Counted from the first letter of the stretch, positions 1 through 12,654 are shown. The stretch is 64,000 nt of DNA from Erodium maritimum (GCA_963921825.1 OY997588.1:57730803-57794802); one strand, 5' to 3'. Numbers and translations are program-made. The notes: generated by a model not told the origin, from the letters alone.

Positions 1-2351
1 GATTTGTTCAAAAAGGGAGTTATGATCTGTTTGATCAAAAGAACTGATTTTTGGGCGTGTGGAATCGAAGTCGGAACATATTTGTGAAAAGAAAACAATT
101 TTCAAAAGGAAAGTATAACGAAACCTAAGTTAGATAGAAAGGGGTTTAAAAATCAGATTTAAATTGGAAAATGATTTAAAATAAAAGGAATTAACATCAA
201 TTTGGTTTTAATAACGGTTTTGAGTCGAGGAGTTTTGAGAAACAAATTGGTAGGAAAATGAGCTAAAACGACTTTGGTTTTAAAAAGGAATTAAAAAGAA
301 CAATCAGATTTGATTTAAAACGGGCCTTGAACTGTTGAGCGTGGAACGAATAACCGGGCTGTTGAAACGGACTTAGGATGGGTTTAACAGCGGAACGCGG
401 AATCGGTGCCTCGGGAGCCGTGTCTCGAAATCCATGCACCGGGTTCTGTGCTCGGGGCTCGAAACCGATTCGTCGTGATCCCGCTTTTATCCCGCTCAAG
501 TGTGAAAGACAACTGTCGGATTTAAACTGGACGAATCGTGACCTTTAACTTAACGGCGGAACCGTTATTAATCTATGGCTTTCGTGTTTTCTTTAGCGTC
601 CGGCTTTGATCGAAGTGGAGCCCGGGGGTAGCGAGCCCGAACGTCAGCAGCTAGGAAACATAGCGGTTGCTCTTCAGTGGAGGTAGGGAAAAGTAGCCGG
701 ATCTCGGCCCTGACTAGGGAAAGTTAACAGTAGAAATGCATGTGACACTGGGGTGTCGTGGGTTGTTTAGGTTATCGAATATTAGAAAAGCATGATACAG
801 GATTTTAACGTTTATTAGAAAAGCATGATACGGGATTGTAGCGGTTATTAGAAAAGCATGTTACGGGAACTTGGTAATTATTGGAAAGGCATGTGACACT
901 TAGTAGTGTCGTAGGAATATAGAACTTAGCGATAATTGTTTTACTGGAGGCATATGACCATGCCCGGAGGTTGATTGTGAACTTATCGATATTAGGAGTA
1001 CTGGAGGCATATGATCATGCCCGGAGGTTGTTTGTGAAACTAGTGATCTTAGGACTGTTGGAGGCATCGATTATGCCGGAGGTTGTTGTGCGTTATTTAT
1101 TATCGAGTTTGGGTGGCCATGAGAGCCGTGTTATTTAATTTGGTGTTTGGGTGGCCTTGAGAGCCCGTGTTATTTATTGCCGAGTCTTGGGTGGCCATGA
1201 GAGCCCGTGTTGTCGTTTCGGTGTTTTGGGGTGGCCGTGAGTGCCGTGGGGTTGTTGAACCCGAGTCTTGATCGTTGGCGTGTCTTGAGTGGCAGTGAGT
1301 GCCAGTGGGGTTGTTGAACCCGAGTCTTGATTGTTGAGGTGTCTTGAGTGGCCTTGAGTGCCTGTGTTGTCGAACTTGCTTGTGATTGTGTTGGTGATTG
1401 TGACTGTGATTGTGGTTGTCTGAGTGAGAGAGGTGAGTGAGACAGGTCGACAGCCTGGCCTGAGTGGTTCGGCAAATTGCGTGAGTGAGAGAGGTGAGTG
1501 AGACAGGTCGACAGCCTGGCCTGAGTGGTTCGGCAAAGTGCGTGAGTGAGAGAGGTGAGTGAGACAGGTCGACAGCCTGGCCTGAGTGGTTCGGCAAAGT
1601 GCGTGAGTGAGACAGGTCGACCGCCTGGCCTGAGTAGTTCGACAAAGTGCGTGAGTGAGACAGGTAGACCGCCTGGCCTGAGTGGTTCGGCAAAGCGCAT
1701 GAGTGAGAGAGGTTAGTGAGACAGGTCGACCGCCTGGCCTGAGTGGTTCGGCAAAGCGCATGAGTGAGGGAGGTTACTGAGCAGCTGGTTTGCGATCCTT
1801 TGTGATCTTGTTTGGTGTGCGATCCTTTGTGATCTTGTTTGGTGTTGCGTAGTTCCTTTGAGTCCTTGGAAGAGGTCGTGATCGTTGTGTCGTGTCTACT
1901 TACGTGTTGAGTGTCGAGTCGTTCGAGGAAGGTCACCGTGGGTGTTTGTCAGTCAGAGTACTTGGGTTGGGGACAGTGATCCCCGGGGGTTGTTTTTGTT
2001 GTTGGTGTTACCGGCATTGTCTGCTAATTATGCCGTAGTCAGTCTGTTATCCGTGGTGGTGAGCGAACGCTCACCCCTAGCTGCTTTTCCTACAGGTACT
2101 GTTCGTGGGACGGACTAGGTGAGCTCTCGAAGCTTGTGGAGCTAGGAGCGGTGTCCGGGTTTTTACTTTTGGTCTAGCGACGGATACCTCACCTTTTTGT
2201 CCGCTTGTGGGACGTTTTATTTGAATTGTATTTATCCTTTTCTGGAACTAAACTGGTGTTGTAAAGTGTTTTAATGAATTTGGTTTCAAAGTGTTTTCTT
2301 ATTTCAAACGTTCGCGTCCCGAGTTCGGTTTACTGAAATTGGGGCGTGACA
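1..2351 (+). mobile_element. Ty3/gypsy LTR I (3' portion, entered from the left window edge)
   Basis: The sequence ends in GGGGCGTGACA at 2351, the same terminus as the LTRs of element B. Upstream it shares several blocks with B: the 'gaggtagggaaaagtagcc' block near 685-705, the 'agtagaaatgcatgtgacac' block near 730-750, and the hairpin plus 'ttttcctacaggta' block at 2060-2100. It is related to B rather than the same family, since the first 600 bases do not align obviously. No primer site follows, so it is either a solo LTR or a 3' LTR whose element lies to the left. It interrupts an older C-type LTR, whose end resumes at 2352. Short direct repeats fill 770-1370 (AGAAAAGCATGATACGGGA units, GGAGGCATATGACCATGCC units, GGTGGCC(A/T)TGAGAGCC units). 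No gene is present. Confidence 0.8.
1420..1790. repeat. Tandem repeat, alternating 61-bp and 48-bp periods
   Basis: The core GCCTGGCCTGAGT recurs six times at spacings of 61, 61, 48, 48 and 61 bases, with GTGAGTGAGAGAGG and GTGAGACAGGTCGAC between cores. The 48-bp units lack the GAGAGAGGTGAGT stretch. The array opens spurious minus-strand reading frames of 176-278 codons, which I treat as non-coding. It sits in LTR I at the position where LTRs of B and C carry unrelated arrays. Confidence 0.9.
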
Positions 2352-2529
2352 TATAGCATTTTGAACTATTTACTATCCTTACGGTTTACTTAAGAGCTGT
2401 TGACTCTTTTATTCGAATTTATGAATTACAGTTATTTTTTTAAGCTTATTTACTTTAATTTTTGCTTTAATCTTCTATTATTTTAGTTCACGTCTCGAGT
2501 CCAGTCAAAAACGGATTTGGGGCGTGACA
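2352..2529 (+). mobile_element. 3' end of an older C-type gypsy LTR
   Basis: It aligns with the last ~180 bases of the C LTRs: 'gaactattta', 'gagctgttgactctt', then CGTCTCGAGTCC and GGATTTGGGGCGTGACA at the end. It is clearly more diverged than the two C LTRs are from each other. It is split from its upstream part by LTR I and lies against the interrupted copia gag at 2530. Confidence 0.75.
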
Positions 2530-3028
2530 GTATTACAACCTCACCTTACTCCATCATCAACTGGCTTTCCTCTTGAACACACAGTCATAAGTTCATTCAT
2601 CGACCATTTATCCTTATGTGTATTGGAGGATATTTTGAAAGGGCCAAATTGATTGGGAAGGGAATTCAAAATGTAATTCACCAAGAAGGTCTTTGACATC
2701 TCGACTTCCAATGTCATTAATTTTTCCGCAATGTCCCTTATTCTCATGATGTGTCACGCACGCCACCGATACATGTGAGTTTAAGAAATAAAAACCGTCC
2801 AATTAGGGTACTAGTTAATGACTTATCCAAAGTCAGTAATTTCTCATCAATCACTACGAGAAGCGAATGAGCATTTCCACGTTGTTCCACCAAGCCCCTT
2901 ATGCTAACAAATATGTGAGTCTTCATGAACATGACATAGAGTCGGTTAGACTTATCCCATTTCTCATGTAACTCGGTTTCCACTCCGTTGGAGTCTAGTG
3001 TTGGTGGCTCATCCTTACGGATGACATA
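2530..3028 (-). pseudogene. Copia gag (UBN2/Retrotran_gag_2 type), downstream half, split by element C
   Basis: Minus-strand translation reads VIRKDEPPTLDSNG, then EKWDKSNRLYVMFMK and, after a shift near 2760, ILNSLPNQFGPFKIS, DKWSMNELMTVC and VQEESQLMMEE-like sequence. This is the usual order of plant Ty1/copia capsid proteins (UBN2 domain). The 5' half continues at 34613-34737; the two halves join in frame across the ACATA duplication made by element C. The downstream end is cut at 2530 by an old gypsy LTR, so the CCHC knuckle and pol are outside the window or lost. Several frameshifts and a stop mark it as dead. The codons do not resemble elements A, E or G, so it is a separate copia lineage and the oldest recognisable insertion on this side. 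Confidence 0.8.
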
Positions 3029-5903
3029 TGTAAACACCGACCCGGTTTAAAAGAATTAAATATTTCAAATTGTTCGTTGGAACATCGTGGTTGGAAATCG
3101 GGTTACAAATTTGAAACGAGTGCAAAAGAAAAGGAAAGAGAAGAAAAAAAAGGAAAACTGGACCAGGCCAGACTAGGCCGGTCAGCTGGGCCAGGCCCGG
3201 TTTGCTGACACCGAGGCCAAGCCAGTCAAGCCCACTTCCCCTCTAACCCTACTCTGTATCTTCTTCACTCAACCGCGCACGAGACCCGAGGTGATCTCTC
3301 CCTTCTCTCTCGCAGCTCCTCCTCCTTTCTCTCTCTTCCTCTCTTCTCTCTCGCACCAGACCGCACCGCCTGGTCATGTCCTTCCCTTCCGAGTACAGAT
3401 CGAACCACGCCGGTAACGAGCACGGGACGCCACCACCGGAGACTCCTCTCCCTGATTCTTTCTCCCGGGTTCTAGTCGCGCCGCGCCAGCGACTGAGAAG
3501 AAAGCACGGGTTTGTGTTCTGTCTCGCCCCGTTCAACCCCACGACAACGCCACCGGAAACTCGCGCCGATGCTAGTTCGGACGAACTCAGTCGAAACGAC
3601 GCCGGCGAACTTCTCCTCTCCCTAGATCTGAGATGGAGGAGGCGTTGGACGACGCTCCAGCCACCACCGTCCCTGCCACCGTCACACCAGAGCCCTGACG
3701 CTCCTCCCGGCCAGATCTACCCTCCCTTCGAACTTCCCTGACGCCGCCGCCGGCGGTCGGAGTCGAACCCTAGCCGCCCCTCTCGTTTCCGGGCATCCAG
3801 GCTGGACCAGGCTTTGGGCCAGACTGATCCGGTTGGGCCTTGGGCCAGACCTGATCCGTTTGGGCCTCAGGTCAGGACCAGGTCTAAGGTCCGGGTTCTG
3901 GACTTGGGTCTAGGGCCTGATCTGGGTCAGGTCTGGAGCCGGGGTTCGGGCCGGTTATGGGTCAGGCCGGGTCGGATCCGGGTCCGATTTTCGGACTCGG
4001 ATCGGATCCGGGTTAGGGCAGTTTATTTTAATTATTTAAACAATTTAATTAATTTTAAATTAAAGGATTTAAAGAGGAAAAATTCATCGGACTTAACTAA
4101 TAAAATTACAGGACTGTTACAGACTGGACCGGGACTGATTACCGTCCTTATTTGTTAAAACCAGGCTTTGACCTCGATCGTGGAGAAGACCGGAGGTAGG
4201 CCCGGACGTCAGCAGCTAGGAGTCGTAGCTGTTGGTTCTTCTTGAGGTAGGGAAAGTAGCGAATACCGGTTTAATTACGGAAAGTTACTAGTATGCATGC
4301 TAGGTAATAATAAAACTGGAAAGTCCTAGTTGGCATATAGGATAGGATTCACTTGAACGATCGTTTATATTATATATTAACCGGACGAGTCTTAGTAACA
4401 TGTAGGATGTGATTCACTAGTTTAGCCGGTTTCAATATTCTGGGAAATTGTCGTGCTGGTAAAATGGCCATGTCGAGCCTTAGGTTGTGTGCTGATTGAA
4501 ATGCCTGATCTTTGATTGCGATGCATATTGTTTGACTTAGTGTAAATAAGATTAAGAGTCAAGCCATAGCATTTTCGGTGTAACATGTTGTCGCTATGTG
4601 TGGGAAAGTGTGCCGTGATTGATTTGATGTGAATCTTGGTTGTGATATGGTCGGGTGAGTGATAGACCGACGTGACGTGTAACTGTAGTAAAATTGTTGG
4701 GCTTGGTGAGTCGTGTTAGATATGTGGCATTACAACGCGTGATATATCTTGATGTGTGTTCCAAGAGGAGTTGTATTCCGGCATGGTACCTGCACCGAGG
4801 GGGTGTGCTAGTGTGGGGCAGTACCTAGGCCGATGATGTGGTCCCACGTATTCGCGGTCCCCCGGTGTGTTATTCCGGTACGATGCCTACATCGAGAGGG
4901 TATGCCGGTGTAGGACATCTAGGCCGACGGTTATGATTGGGCCTATGGGTCGTATTGGGCCTATAGGCCGTGTTAGGCCTACAGGTCGTATTGGGCCTAC
5001 GAGTCGTGTTGGGCCTACGAGTCGTATTGGGCCTATGGGTCGTGTTGGGCCTACGGGTCTTATTGGGCCTATAGGTTGTGTTGGGCACTAGGTGTCGTGT
5101 TTCTACCCCGATGATCTATGGTCCTTTGGGGACATTTTCGGGACTTCTGATGAGATGCGTTCCTAGGGAACGTTTCCAGTAGCCGCGACGCATGTGTCTC
5201 CTCTGGACTGAGGGGCAATCCGATATGATACATTGACTTTCCGGTATGCTATGATGGAGTCGGGTTGTGTACAGCCGGCGGAGTTTGGTGACTGCGGTAC
5301 GGGACGTGTGCTGGTTGCTTTTGTGTGTGATACGTTTGCTGTTTGGTTAATGTTTTATTGTGTGAAAGTGGTCGTTTGAGTGTGTTGTAAGTTTGGCTAT
5401 GAACCCCGTTTTGGCAGTTAGTTGTGCTGTACTAGTATGCCCTAATTGGACGGTTACTCATGGTGGTGAGCCAATGTTCATTACCTTAACTACTTTTTCT
5501 ACTGGGCGAAAGCTCACCCCTTACCTTGTTGTATTTCAGGTATTGAGCGGGATTTGTGCTAGCAGGACACAACTGAGCTTGGGAGTTGGCGAGGGTCTTG
5601 TCTAGTAGGTATAGACATGTGCTGTTATTTTTGAACTATACCTTATGTACTGGTTTATTGAGCTGTTTACTCTTCCGTCAGGACACAGCTGAGTTTGTGA
5701 GCTGGCGAGGGTCTTGTCTAGTAGGTCTAGAGACGTGCAGTTATTTTTGAACTATACCTTATGTATTGGTTTATTGAGCTGTTGACTCTTCCGTTTTGGT
5801 TTATTATTATATTTTGAGTTTCACCTATTTGAATTTGTCCTTTTAAATTATTTATTTTAAGTTGCGTCTCGAGTCCGGTCAAACCCGGATTTGGGGTGTG
5901 ACA
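3029..5903 (+). repeat. 5' LTR of element C (2875 bp)
   Basis: Starts TGTAAACACCGACCCGG and ends GATTTGGGGTGTGACA; the same ends are seen in the 3' LTR. It contains a pyrimidine-rich stretch (3290-3365), a GC-rich region full of open frames on both strands (3370-4160, not recognisable as protein), a TAATTTAAATT-rich block (4020-4080), an 18-bp tandem array (4927-5090), and the 'ggtggtgagcc...ctcacccc...ttgtatttcaggta' block at 5460-5550. A small direct duplication ('ggacacaactgagcttgggag...cttgtctagtaggt') at 5567-5730 is present here but not in the 3' LTR, so it arose after insertion or was lost there. Confidence 0.92.
4927..5090. repeat. 18-bp tandem array in the C 5' LTR
   Basis: About nine copies of ATTGGGCCTAYGGGTCGT with G/A and C/T variants. 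The unit contains TGGGCC, the plant 'site II' (TCP-binding) motif, so the array multiplies a possible promoter element. The 3' LTR carries a matching array at 33740-33912. Confidence 0.9.
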
Positions 5904-5906
5904 ATT

Positions 5907-5919
5907 TGGTATCAGAGCC
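5907..5919 (+). promoter_or_regulatory. Primer-binding site of element C (initiator-Met tRNA)
   Basis: TGGTATCAGAGCC lies three bases after the LTR end and is complementary to the 3' end of plant initiator tRNA-Met, the usual primer of plant gypsy and copia elements. The 1013 bases after it up to the gag start (5920-6932) hold no reading frame I trust and form the untranslated leader. Confidence 0.9.
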
Positions 5920-6932
5920 TGGTTTCATTTTGAAATGATTTTTCAAAACCTCAGACCGTACGTCAATTAGGTGGGTAGAGTTAGGTGGTTAAAGTCATAG
6001 TGCTCGGTGACGCAAGTCGGAAATACCCTATGCGTAGAGTCGAAACGACAATAGTCTTAATTGTTAAAGTGCGCTGTTTAAGTTTTACCCTACTTGATTT
6101 GTACCTTTTTCTCTGTTTGTTGTACACCTTAGTGGATCCATGATGTCGACCGGTTGAGATCGAGGTTGGTTGACGAGCGATGCTCGGGCTGTTTACGACG
6201 TGTTGGTTAAAAAAAATTGTTAAGTGGGTTGCCGCCTTGTTCGGCCATTGTTTGATTGGTGAATTTGAAATGTTGACTTGGCCGGTTGTTAATCGAGTAA
6301 TTACAAGGACCCGAGTGGTGTACTGACGATGTGTTGCGTGGTGTGTACTTATGGTGTTGTGATGTGCTTTATGTGCTGAACGCCGTGTGCAGATTGTTTA
6401 TTGAATGTCCCACTTAGGCGAATGGTTAATTAAATTTACTAACGGGTTATGCCCGATTTTCTACAGAAACGGAAGTGTATGTACCATCACGATTCGGCTA
6501 TAGGGGCCACTGTAGCCGGACGTGAATTGGGGGATACCAAGTGGTTACAACGTAATTCGGGGACGCTTGAACCGGGTTGTAACGACGCGGTGTCAACATG
6601 AATGTTATGTTAGAAAGAGGACGTGTTAAGAAAATTGAAACTAAGTATATGTTGTACATTGTGGAATTGCGTTGTGGTGTAAATGATGGCCTGTGTGACT
6701 TATGTGTGAATATGATGCTGAGTGTGCAATTGTGTGTAATCGCTACTTGTATATATAACATGTGTGACGCACTAGTGTGCTGACTTCTCTGCTGTGCTTT
6801 TGTGTGACGACTACTGAGTATACTACTAGTACTAGTACTGTTGTTGTGGGCCGACGTTAGTTATTCTAAGCGTGGTGCTCTTTTCGAGTTAAGGTCTAAA
6901 CGTGTCCGTTATCCGTGCAGAGGATTTACGAC

Positions 6933-8096
6933 ATGGCCCGATGTTACGATCCGCGAGTTACCAGGAAACGGGCCGCTAGAGGACGAGGACGATCATCGAC
7001 CGTTGGGTCGGCAGGGGCGACTAGTGCCCGGGGTACGCCCGCTGAGGGGCACGAGAGGGCTGACACAGCCTAGACGGCAGCTCTGGAGGAGCTGACCCAC
7101 ACTGTGCAGGGATTGGTAGAAGCCTTCGCCCAGAGAGAGGCCTACCACTGGTGGCGGCGCGAGCAGGCGCGAGTGGCAGATGACCATGCGATGTTCAGAC
7201 AGCGTTTTCTTGAGTAGTATGTTCCACTATCGGTACTAGACGACAGGCGTCAGTAGTTTCTGGAACTGCGACATGAGGGACTGTCAGTGTCCGAGTATGA
7301 GGCGAGGTTCACATCCTTGTCTCATTTTGCTCAGGAGATGGTCCAGGCTGAGACCCTCAGGTGCCGGCATTTCGAGGGAGGGCTTCGCCCTGCGATCGCG
7401 GATCGAGTTGTTGTTTTTAGGACTCAGGTGTTTTCTGATGTGGTGGAGAAGGCCTTAACCGTGGAGCGAAGATTCTGCGACACAGCGAGGACTCGGGAGG
7501 TCAGGCCTAGGTCGAGCAGCTCATTGAGGTCGTCCGAGTCTCGAGATCCGAGGAGGCAGAGGACCCCGGGATCGCTTCAGTCTCAGGTTCAGTTGAGAGG
7601 ACCGCGGCAGGTCGGGTCGATGACTTCTGTCGGACCTTCCATGAAAGGGCGCACGTGCTATCGTTGTGGACAGTCTGGTCATATGGCTTAAGACTGTCCG
7701 GGGGTAAGCGGACCAGTAGACCGCCCGGCGGACAGACCTGATGAGAGGTCGAGTGTCGGGCCACCACTTTGTCACCGGTGTGGTCGGCCACGACACTACG
7801 CTTCCAGATGCCCCAATCAGTTTTTGGTGGCCTCGGCTCCGCGACCACAGCAGTCGCAGACTGGGCAGTTGCCTCAGTTCCAGCAGCGTCAGGCTCAGAT
7901 GCAGAGAGCTCCGTGGCAGGCAGCGAGCGCGCCAGCGTCGAGGCAGAGAGCTGCGCAGCAGGTGGTACTTCCACCACCTCCGAGAGGCAGACCCCCGACA
8001 CGGCAGGGTCGGGTGTATGCTGTCGCCGATTCACGGGCAGAGAGACAGGATTACGATCATGGGATCGCTCAGGGTTTCGAGCACGTTTTGGATTAG
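6933..8096 (+). pseudogene. gag of element C (gypsy capsid/nucleocapsid with two zinc knuckles), four in-frame stops
   Basis: The Gag polyprotein packages element RNA into virus-like particles. One frame runs 388 codons from ATG 6933 without any frameshift but with four stops (7071, 7215, 7254, 7689). It begins with a basic, Arg-rich stretch (RKRAARGRGR), then the capsid part (FRQRFLE, LELRHEGLSVSEYEARF, SHFAQEM) typical of chromovirus Gag. Next come two CX2CX4HX4C knuckles, CYRCGQSGHMA-DC (7656-7697, stop inside) and CHRCGRPRHYASRC (7770-7811), then a Gln/Pro-rich tail. At least two stops are consistent with CAG-to-TAG changes. No protease follows: the frame ends and non-coding spacer runs to 8454, where B is inserted. 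Frame integrity with only point stops suggests fairly recent loss. Confidence 0.85.
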
Positions 8097-10593
8097 AGGA
8101 CATCGCGGAACTTGGGGCTAGCAAGAGCCAGGGAGTTGTTTCTGTTTTGACTTTAGAGGCGTACTTTCTATTTTAAGACTTGTAGTTGACTCGTTCTGGT
8201 TTTATTACTGTTATTTATTGGAACAGCTTTTGAACGTTTGCATCGTTTAAGTCGCTAATCTGTTACTTCGTAGTTCGCGCCCAAGTTCGGCCAAGTACGA
8301 ATGTTGGGACGGATTTAAGAACCGTGTACCTTGGCACGCTAGTTAAGGGTGCGGCGGTGCCGACTAGTGTCAGTCGTGAGTGAGAAAGTTAAGAGAACCA
8401 AATTGTGAGGTATCAAGCGTTCTTCGATTTTTTATCAGCAACTAGTACCCGAGCTGTAAGAACCACTCCCGGTCAACGCCAATCAAATCGGCGAAAAACA
8501 AGAAAATTTAAAATTTTGGGGCAGACACCTAAATGAACCTATAATTGACCCCGAGGGTCATATCGGACTTCAGTTGACCCCGATATCGACCAAAGTGAGT
8601 TCTGGGGGACTCAGGGCAACTTTTTGGCCAATTTGGAAAAGGTTGACTTTTTGCCGGAAAAGTCAACCAAGCGACGTTTTGGTCCGTTCGAGGCTCGTTT
8701 TGGATCCAAAAAGCTTAGTCGTCGTTACAGCGGTCTTAGTTGGGCCGTTTCCTTGTAGCCCGTGAAATTTCGTAATTTCTTGGAAAATGGGCCCGTTCGG
8801 GGCCCGAGACGGTCGAATTTCGCGAATCTGACAGAAAAATATCTACAAAGATATTTTTCAAAAAAGTGGGACCCACAAGACACTTGTCACCCAAGCGGTG
8901 GTGGTTGGTTTTTAAAATAAAGAAAAAGAGATAAGAAGTGGTAGTTTTGTAATTTAAGAGGTTGGTGTTGTTTTTGAACAAAACAAAAGGAAGGAAATGG
9001 CAGAGTGTTCGGCCATACAAAAAAAAAGAAAGAGAAATGGAGAGAGAAAGAAGAGAGAAGAAGGAGGAGGAGAAAAGGAAAAGAAAAGGAAATGAAAGCT
9101 AGGGTTTTGTCGATTTCCCGACAATCCGACAGACGGATCGTCTCAATTCTCGCGTCTCCGTCATCCCCTCGTCATTCCCTACGGTAAGAACCCGTCTTTT
9201 TCTCGTTTTGGAACGTTTGAATTTTAGGGTTTGAGTTTAAATGGTTTGATTAAGGTTGGGTTGAGGTTTGGGGTTCGTTAGGAACGTTTTGGGGCGAAAA
9301 GGAACATTTTCCGTTGTGGCCGTGTGGGGCCCACTTGCCCGGGCCTCGGGTTTTTCGTGTTCGGGTGGTTTTGGACGATCCCCAAGTCGATAATTCACAC
9401 CCGGAACGAAATATGGAATTAAATTGTGAAAGTTGGAAATTTCGGGTTTAGAAACTTTAAACGCGAATTAAATCGCTCGGAAGTCGGAAATTGATTCCGT
9501 CGATTGCATTGGAACACTTGAATTATTTTAGGATCGTAGAAACTAAAACGGGAATTTTCGGAGCCCCGGAAGGGCGTTTTCCGATCCAAGGCAGATTCGC
9601 CGAGCCGGGCGAATCGTGCCTTTCCGGGCCCATTATTGACAATGTCGAGTAATTGGGAAGTTTGGGAGTGATCGGCATTGTCGGGGTTACGTTTGGGCGT
9701 TAAATTCATTAAAATTCAGCTTTGCCCGCAAACTTAAAAAGTGCTTAATTTGTGTTCATGTTAGATCGTGCCGCCGACCGCGGAAAGGTGAGACTAGGCG
9801 AGTGATCGTGAGTGCGCCAGAGCTTGGGCGTGGACTTTTGAGAAAGCGTTACGAGGTAGGGAAAAGTAGCCAAACCTCGGCCTTGACTAGGGAAAGTTAA
9901 CAGTAGAAATGCATGTGACACTTAGTGGTGTCGTAGGATAAGTAAATTTATTGAACAATAGAAATGCAGGCGACACTTAGTGGTGTCGTAGGATACGTGA
10001 ACGTATCGAACAATAGAAATGCATGTGACACTTAGTAGTGTCGTAGGATAAGTGAACATATCGAACCTTAGAAATATTTGTGGCTTTTGGTTGTGCCCAT
10101 AGGTTGATTAAGTTGTTTGTGTTTGTGGGTGGCCATGAGTGTTGGTGGGGTGTTGAACCCGTATGTTATTGGTTGTGTTTGTGGGTGGCCATGAGTGCCT
10201 TTGGGGAGTTGAACCCGTATTGGTTGACTGACTTGCCGAGGGGTAGTTAGTCGTGTTGTCGTGTTTTCTTTCTATTTGCGGGGTATTGCGTGTTATTTGG
10301 TTGTGACTGTGACTGTTCTGGTGATGTCTGTTGAGTTATGCCTGTGGGTGTGTCGTACCCTCCAGTGCGCGGTCGGTAAAGTGCAGAGGGCTGTGGTCCC
10401 CGTCAGGTGAGTCGCACCTTCCGGCGCGTGATCGGTAAAGTGTTGAGGTTAGATCTGTGCCCGAGGGGTGTGTCGTACCCTCCAATGCGTGGTCGGTAAA
10501 GAGCAGAGGGCTGTGGTCCCCGTAGGTGAGTAGCACCTTCCGGCGCGTGATTGGTAAAGTGTTGAGGCTGGATTTATGCCCGATGGGTGTGTC

Positions 10594-12281
10594 TGTTGGG
10601 TCTCGAGGTAGGGTTGGAGATGAACCAACTCGCAGCGGAAAATCAATGAAAACCAAGAGACAATTAAAACCATGAAACAACTAACAAAGAATGGATTAAC
10701 AAGAGAAAAATTCAGCACTAGTTCTTACCAAAACAAGAACACCGGTTAACGAATGATTGGCTTGAGTCTCCAAGACGCCTACGTATCCACATGGGAATCA
10801 AAGCCACATAGTTCTTCTCTTTGAGGACTCAAGAACACAAAAATGGAGGAGGAAACTAGCCAAACCCGAAATGGCCATGGAAGAGGGAGAGAAAATGTGT
10901 TTCCTATTCTTGTCTAGTGTTTGTTATGTTGAAAAAAAATGACTTAAACATAACAAAACTCATACTTGTCCAACTAAAGGCATGGGAAAAGTATGGTGTC
11001 AAGTAAGGTGTAAATAAGACAAAGTATGGCAAGACAAGATTGGGTTAGGTGGTGAATCACCAACACCTTAATCCTTGTCTTGCTTACTTAGTACTAATTA
11101 ATCAAGACTTGATTAATTAGTTCCATGGGCCTTGGTTGCATGGGCCTTTCATGGGCCTCTTGGAACATGGCCCGTGGCCATTTCCAACGAGGTCCCGTGA
11201 TTCGCTCATCGCCTCCATGCCTTCCATACCGGAAATGTCCAACATTATCCGACACGATCAATCCCAAGACTCCAAGCCTTGTCTCGATCTGCGAAGTCCT
11301 ATTCACTTACGGGCACATGACCCAAAACCCAGTTTTGGTCATGTCCCGAGACAACTCCCTTTTGGCCATTCTCCATAAATGTGTCAATGAGTTTCATCCT
11401 CCGGTGTGACCCTTAGGTTTATGCATGTCAATAGATCAACGTAAAATCCCATTTTACTTGATCCTATTTAAGTGGCAACTAACGAGACTTTAGTATTGCC
11501 TGACACTACATAACGAATCGACCCTGTCGATTCTAACCTTTCCGTCATCCCTGTCATTATCCTTTTATCTCCGATATCCTGATTGAGATAAGGCATAGAG
11601 CCGTCATCCTTATTATTCTCAATCACCGTTCCTTGATATGTGAGATGACTGAAGATATGATACCCAGTATCATGTGCATGGCCATGCTATTCTTCCAGTC
11701 ACTCTCGATCAAGCGGCCGAGAACCGATATCTTTCCCATACCTTAGTATGAGGGATAAATCCCTTAGCCGTCTTTCGTGTCACTCATGTAGCCCGTCCCC
11801 AAGCCAATCCTGGCCGTTATGGAAGCCCTGTTACGGACAACGTTAGGCTCAGGTCAAACTCAGTTGTTGACTACATAGCGATCACAAAGACTCCTTGGTC
11901 TAAGGATACATGACAAGCTACAACACTGAATATGTTCATGACTTAATCTATGGCACATATTCAGGGCGGGTCGTCCAATATCATGTCCCACATGATATCT
12001 ATGATCAGACTCCGGAATCTCATTCCAATGACTAACAGAACGTAAGCCATAAAGAGCCATCTTTCATACTAGTCGCTTCTAGTGAAGCTTTGTTGACTAG
12101 GGACCCATCGAGTGTGATCTATCTCGATCTATGGTTCTATTCGCATGGTGGGCATAGATCAGAGCACACATCGATATATTACTCCAACACATAAGTAATA
12201 TAAAGCCGCTTTAATTTTATTGCTAACGATGATATATACATTTGGACATTTAGGATTGAACTACGGGCACTAAGACTAACA
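10594..12281 (-). mobile_element. Solo LTR D of the E/G copia family, inside the B 5' LTR
   Basis: In plus orientation it starts TGTTGGGTCTCGAGG and ends GCACTAAGACTAACA, the reverse complement of the G LTR. Length is 1688 bp, against 1686-1687 for E and G. It is flanked by a perfect GTGTC duplication (10589-10593 and 12282-12286), and no internal copia sequence accompanies it, so it formed by LTR-LTR recombination after insertion. It contains the 14-bp-arm palindrome near 11092-11122. Confidence 0.95.
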
Positions 12282-12654
12282 GTGTCGTACCCTCCGGTAC
12301 GCGGTCGGTAAAGAGCAGAGGGTTGTGTCCCTATCAGGTGAGTAGCAACTTCCGGCGCGTGATCGGTAAAGTAATGAGGCTTGTGGTTGCGGTTTGCGTG
12401 ATTTCGATCACTTCTGTGTTGTGTTCTTTGAGTTCGTTGATGTGGACATAAAATACATCTATTTCGGATGTCATTAGCCCACATTTATGTTCTTTTTATT
12501 CCCGAGTTAATATAAAAGGATGCATATTACTCTCATTTTGTGTAATTAGTCTTATTTCAGAGTTCGCCAAGCAATTGGAGCAAAAAGGGGTGAAACGGGA
12601 GCGAAACGGAGTCAAATTGGAAGCTGGTCAGAAGTGTGAGTAAGGTGCACCAGT

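Noticed and set aside
1100..1936. Minus-strand frames of 176-278 codons
   Set aside because: They arise from a 61/48-bp tandem array in a gypsy LTR; the translation is a repeated Ser/Thr/His-rich string and three frames are open at once.
3376..4158. Plus and minus frames in the GC-rich part of the C LTRs (121 and 97 codons; again at 32031-32858)
   Set aside because: Both strands are open because of GC-rich composition, the frames are not kept between the two LTR copies, and no protein family is recognisable.
7507..8124. 205-codon minus frame opposite the C gag
   Set aside because: Shadow of the gag frame; the plus frame has the two zinc knuckles.
11125..11409. 94-codon frame recurring in every E/G/D LTR (MGLGCMGLSWASWNM...)
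   Set aside because: It recurs because the LTR recurs; it overlaps the palindrome and promoter-like motifs and has an equally open antisense frame.
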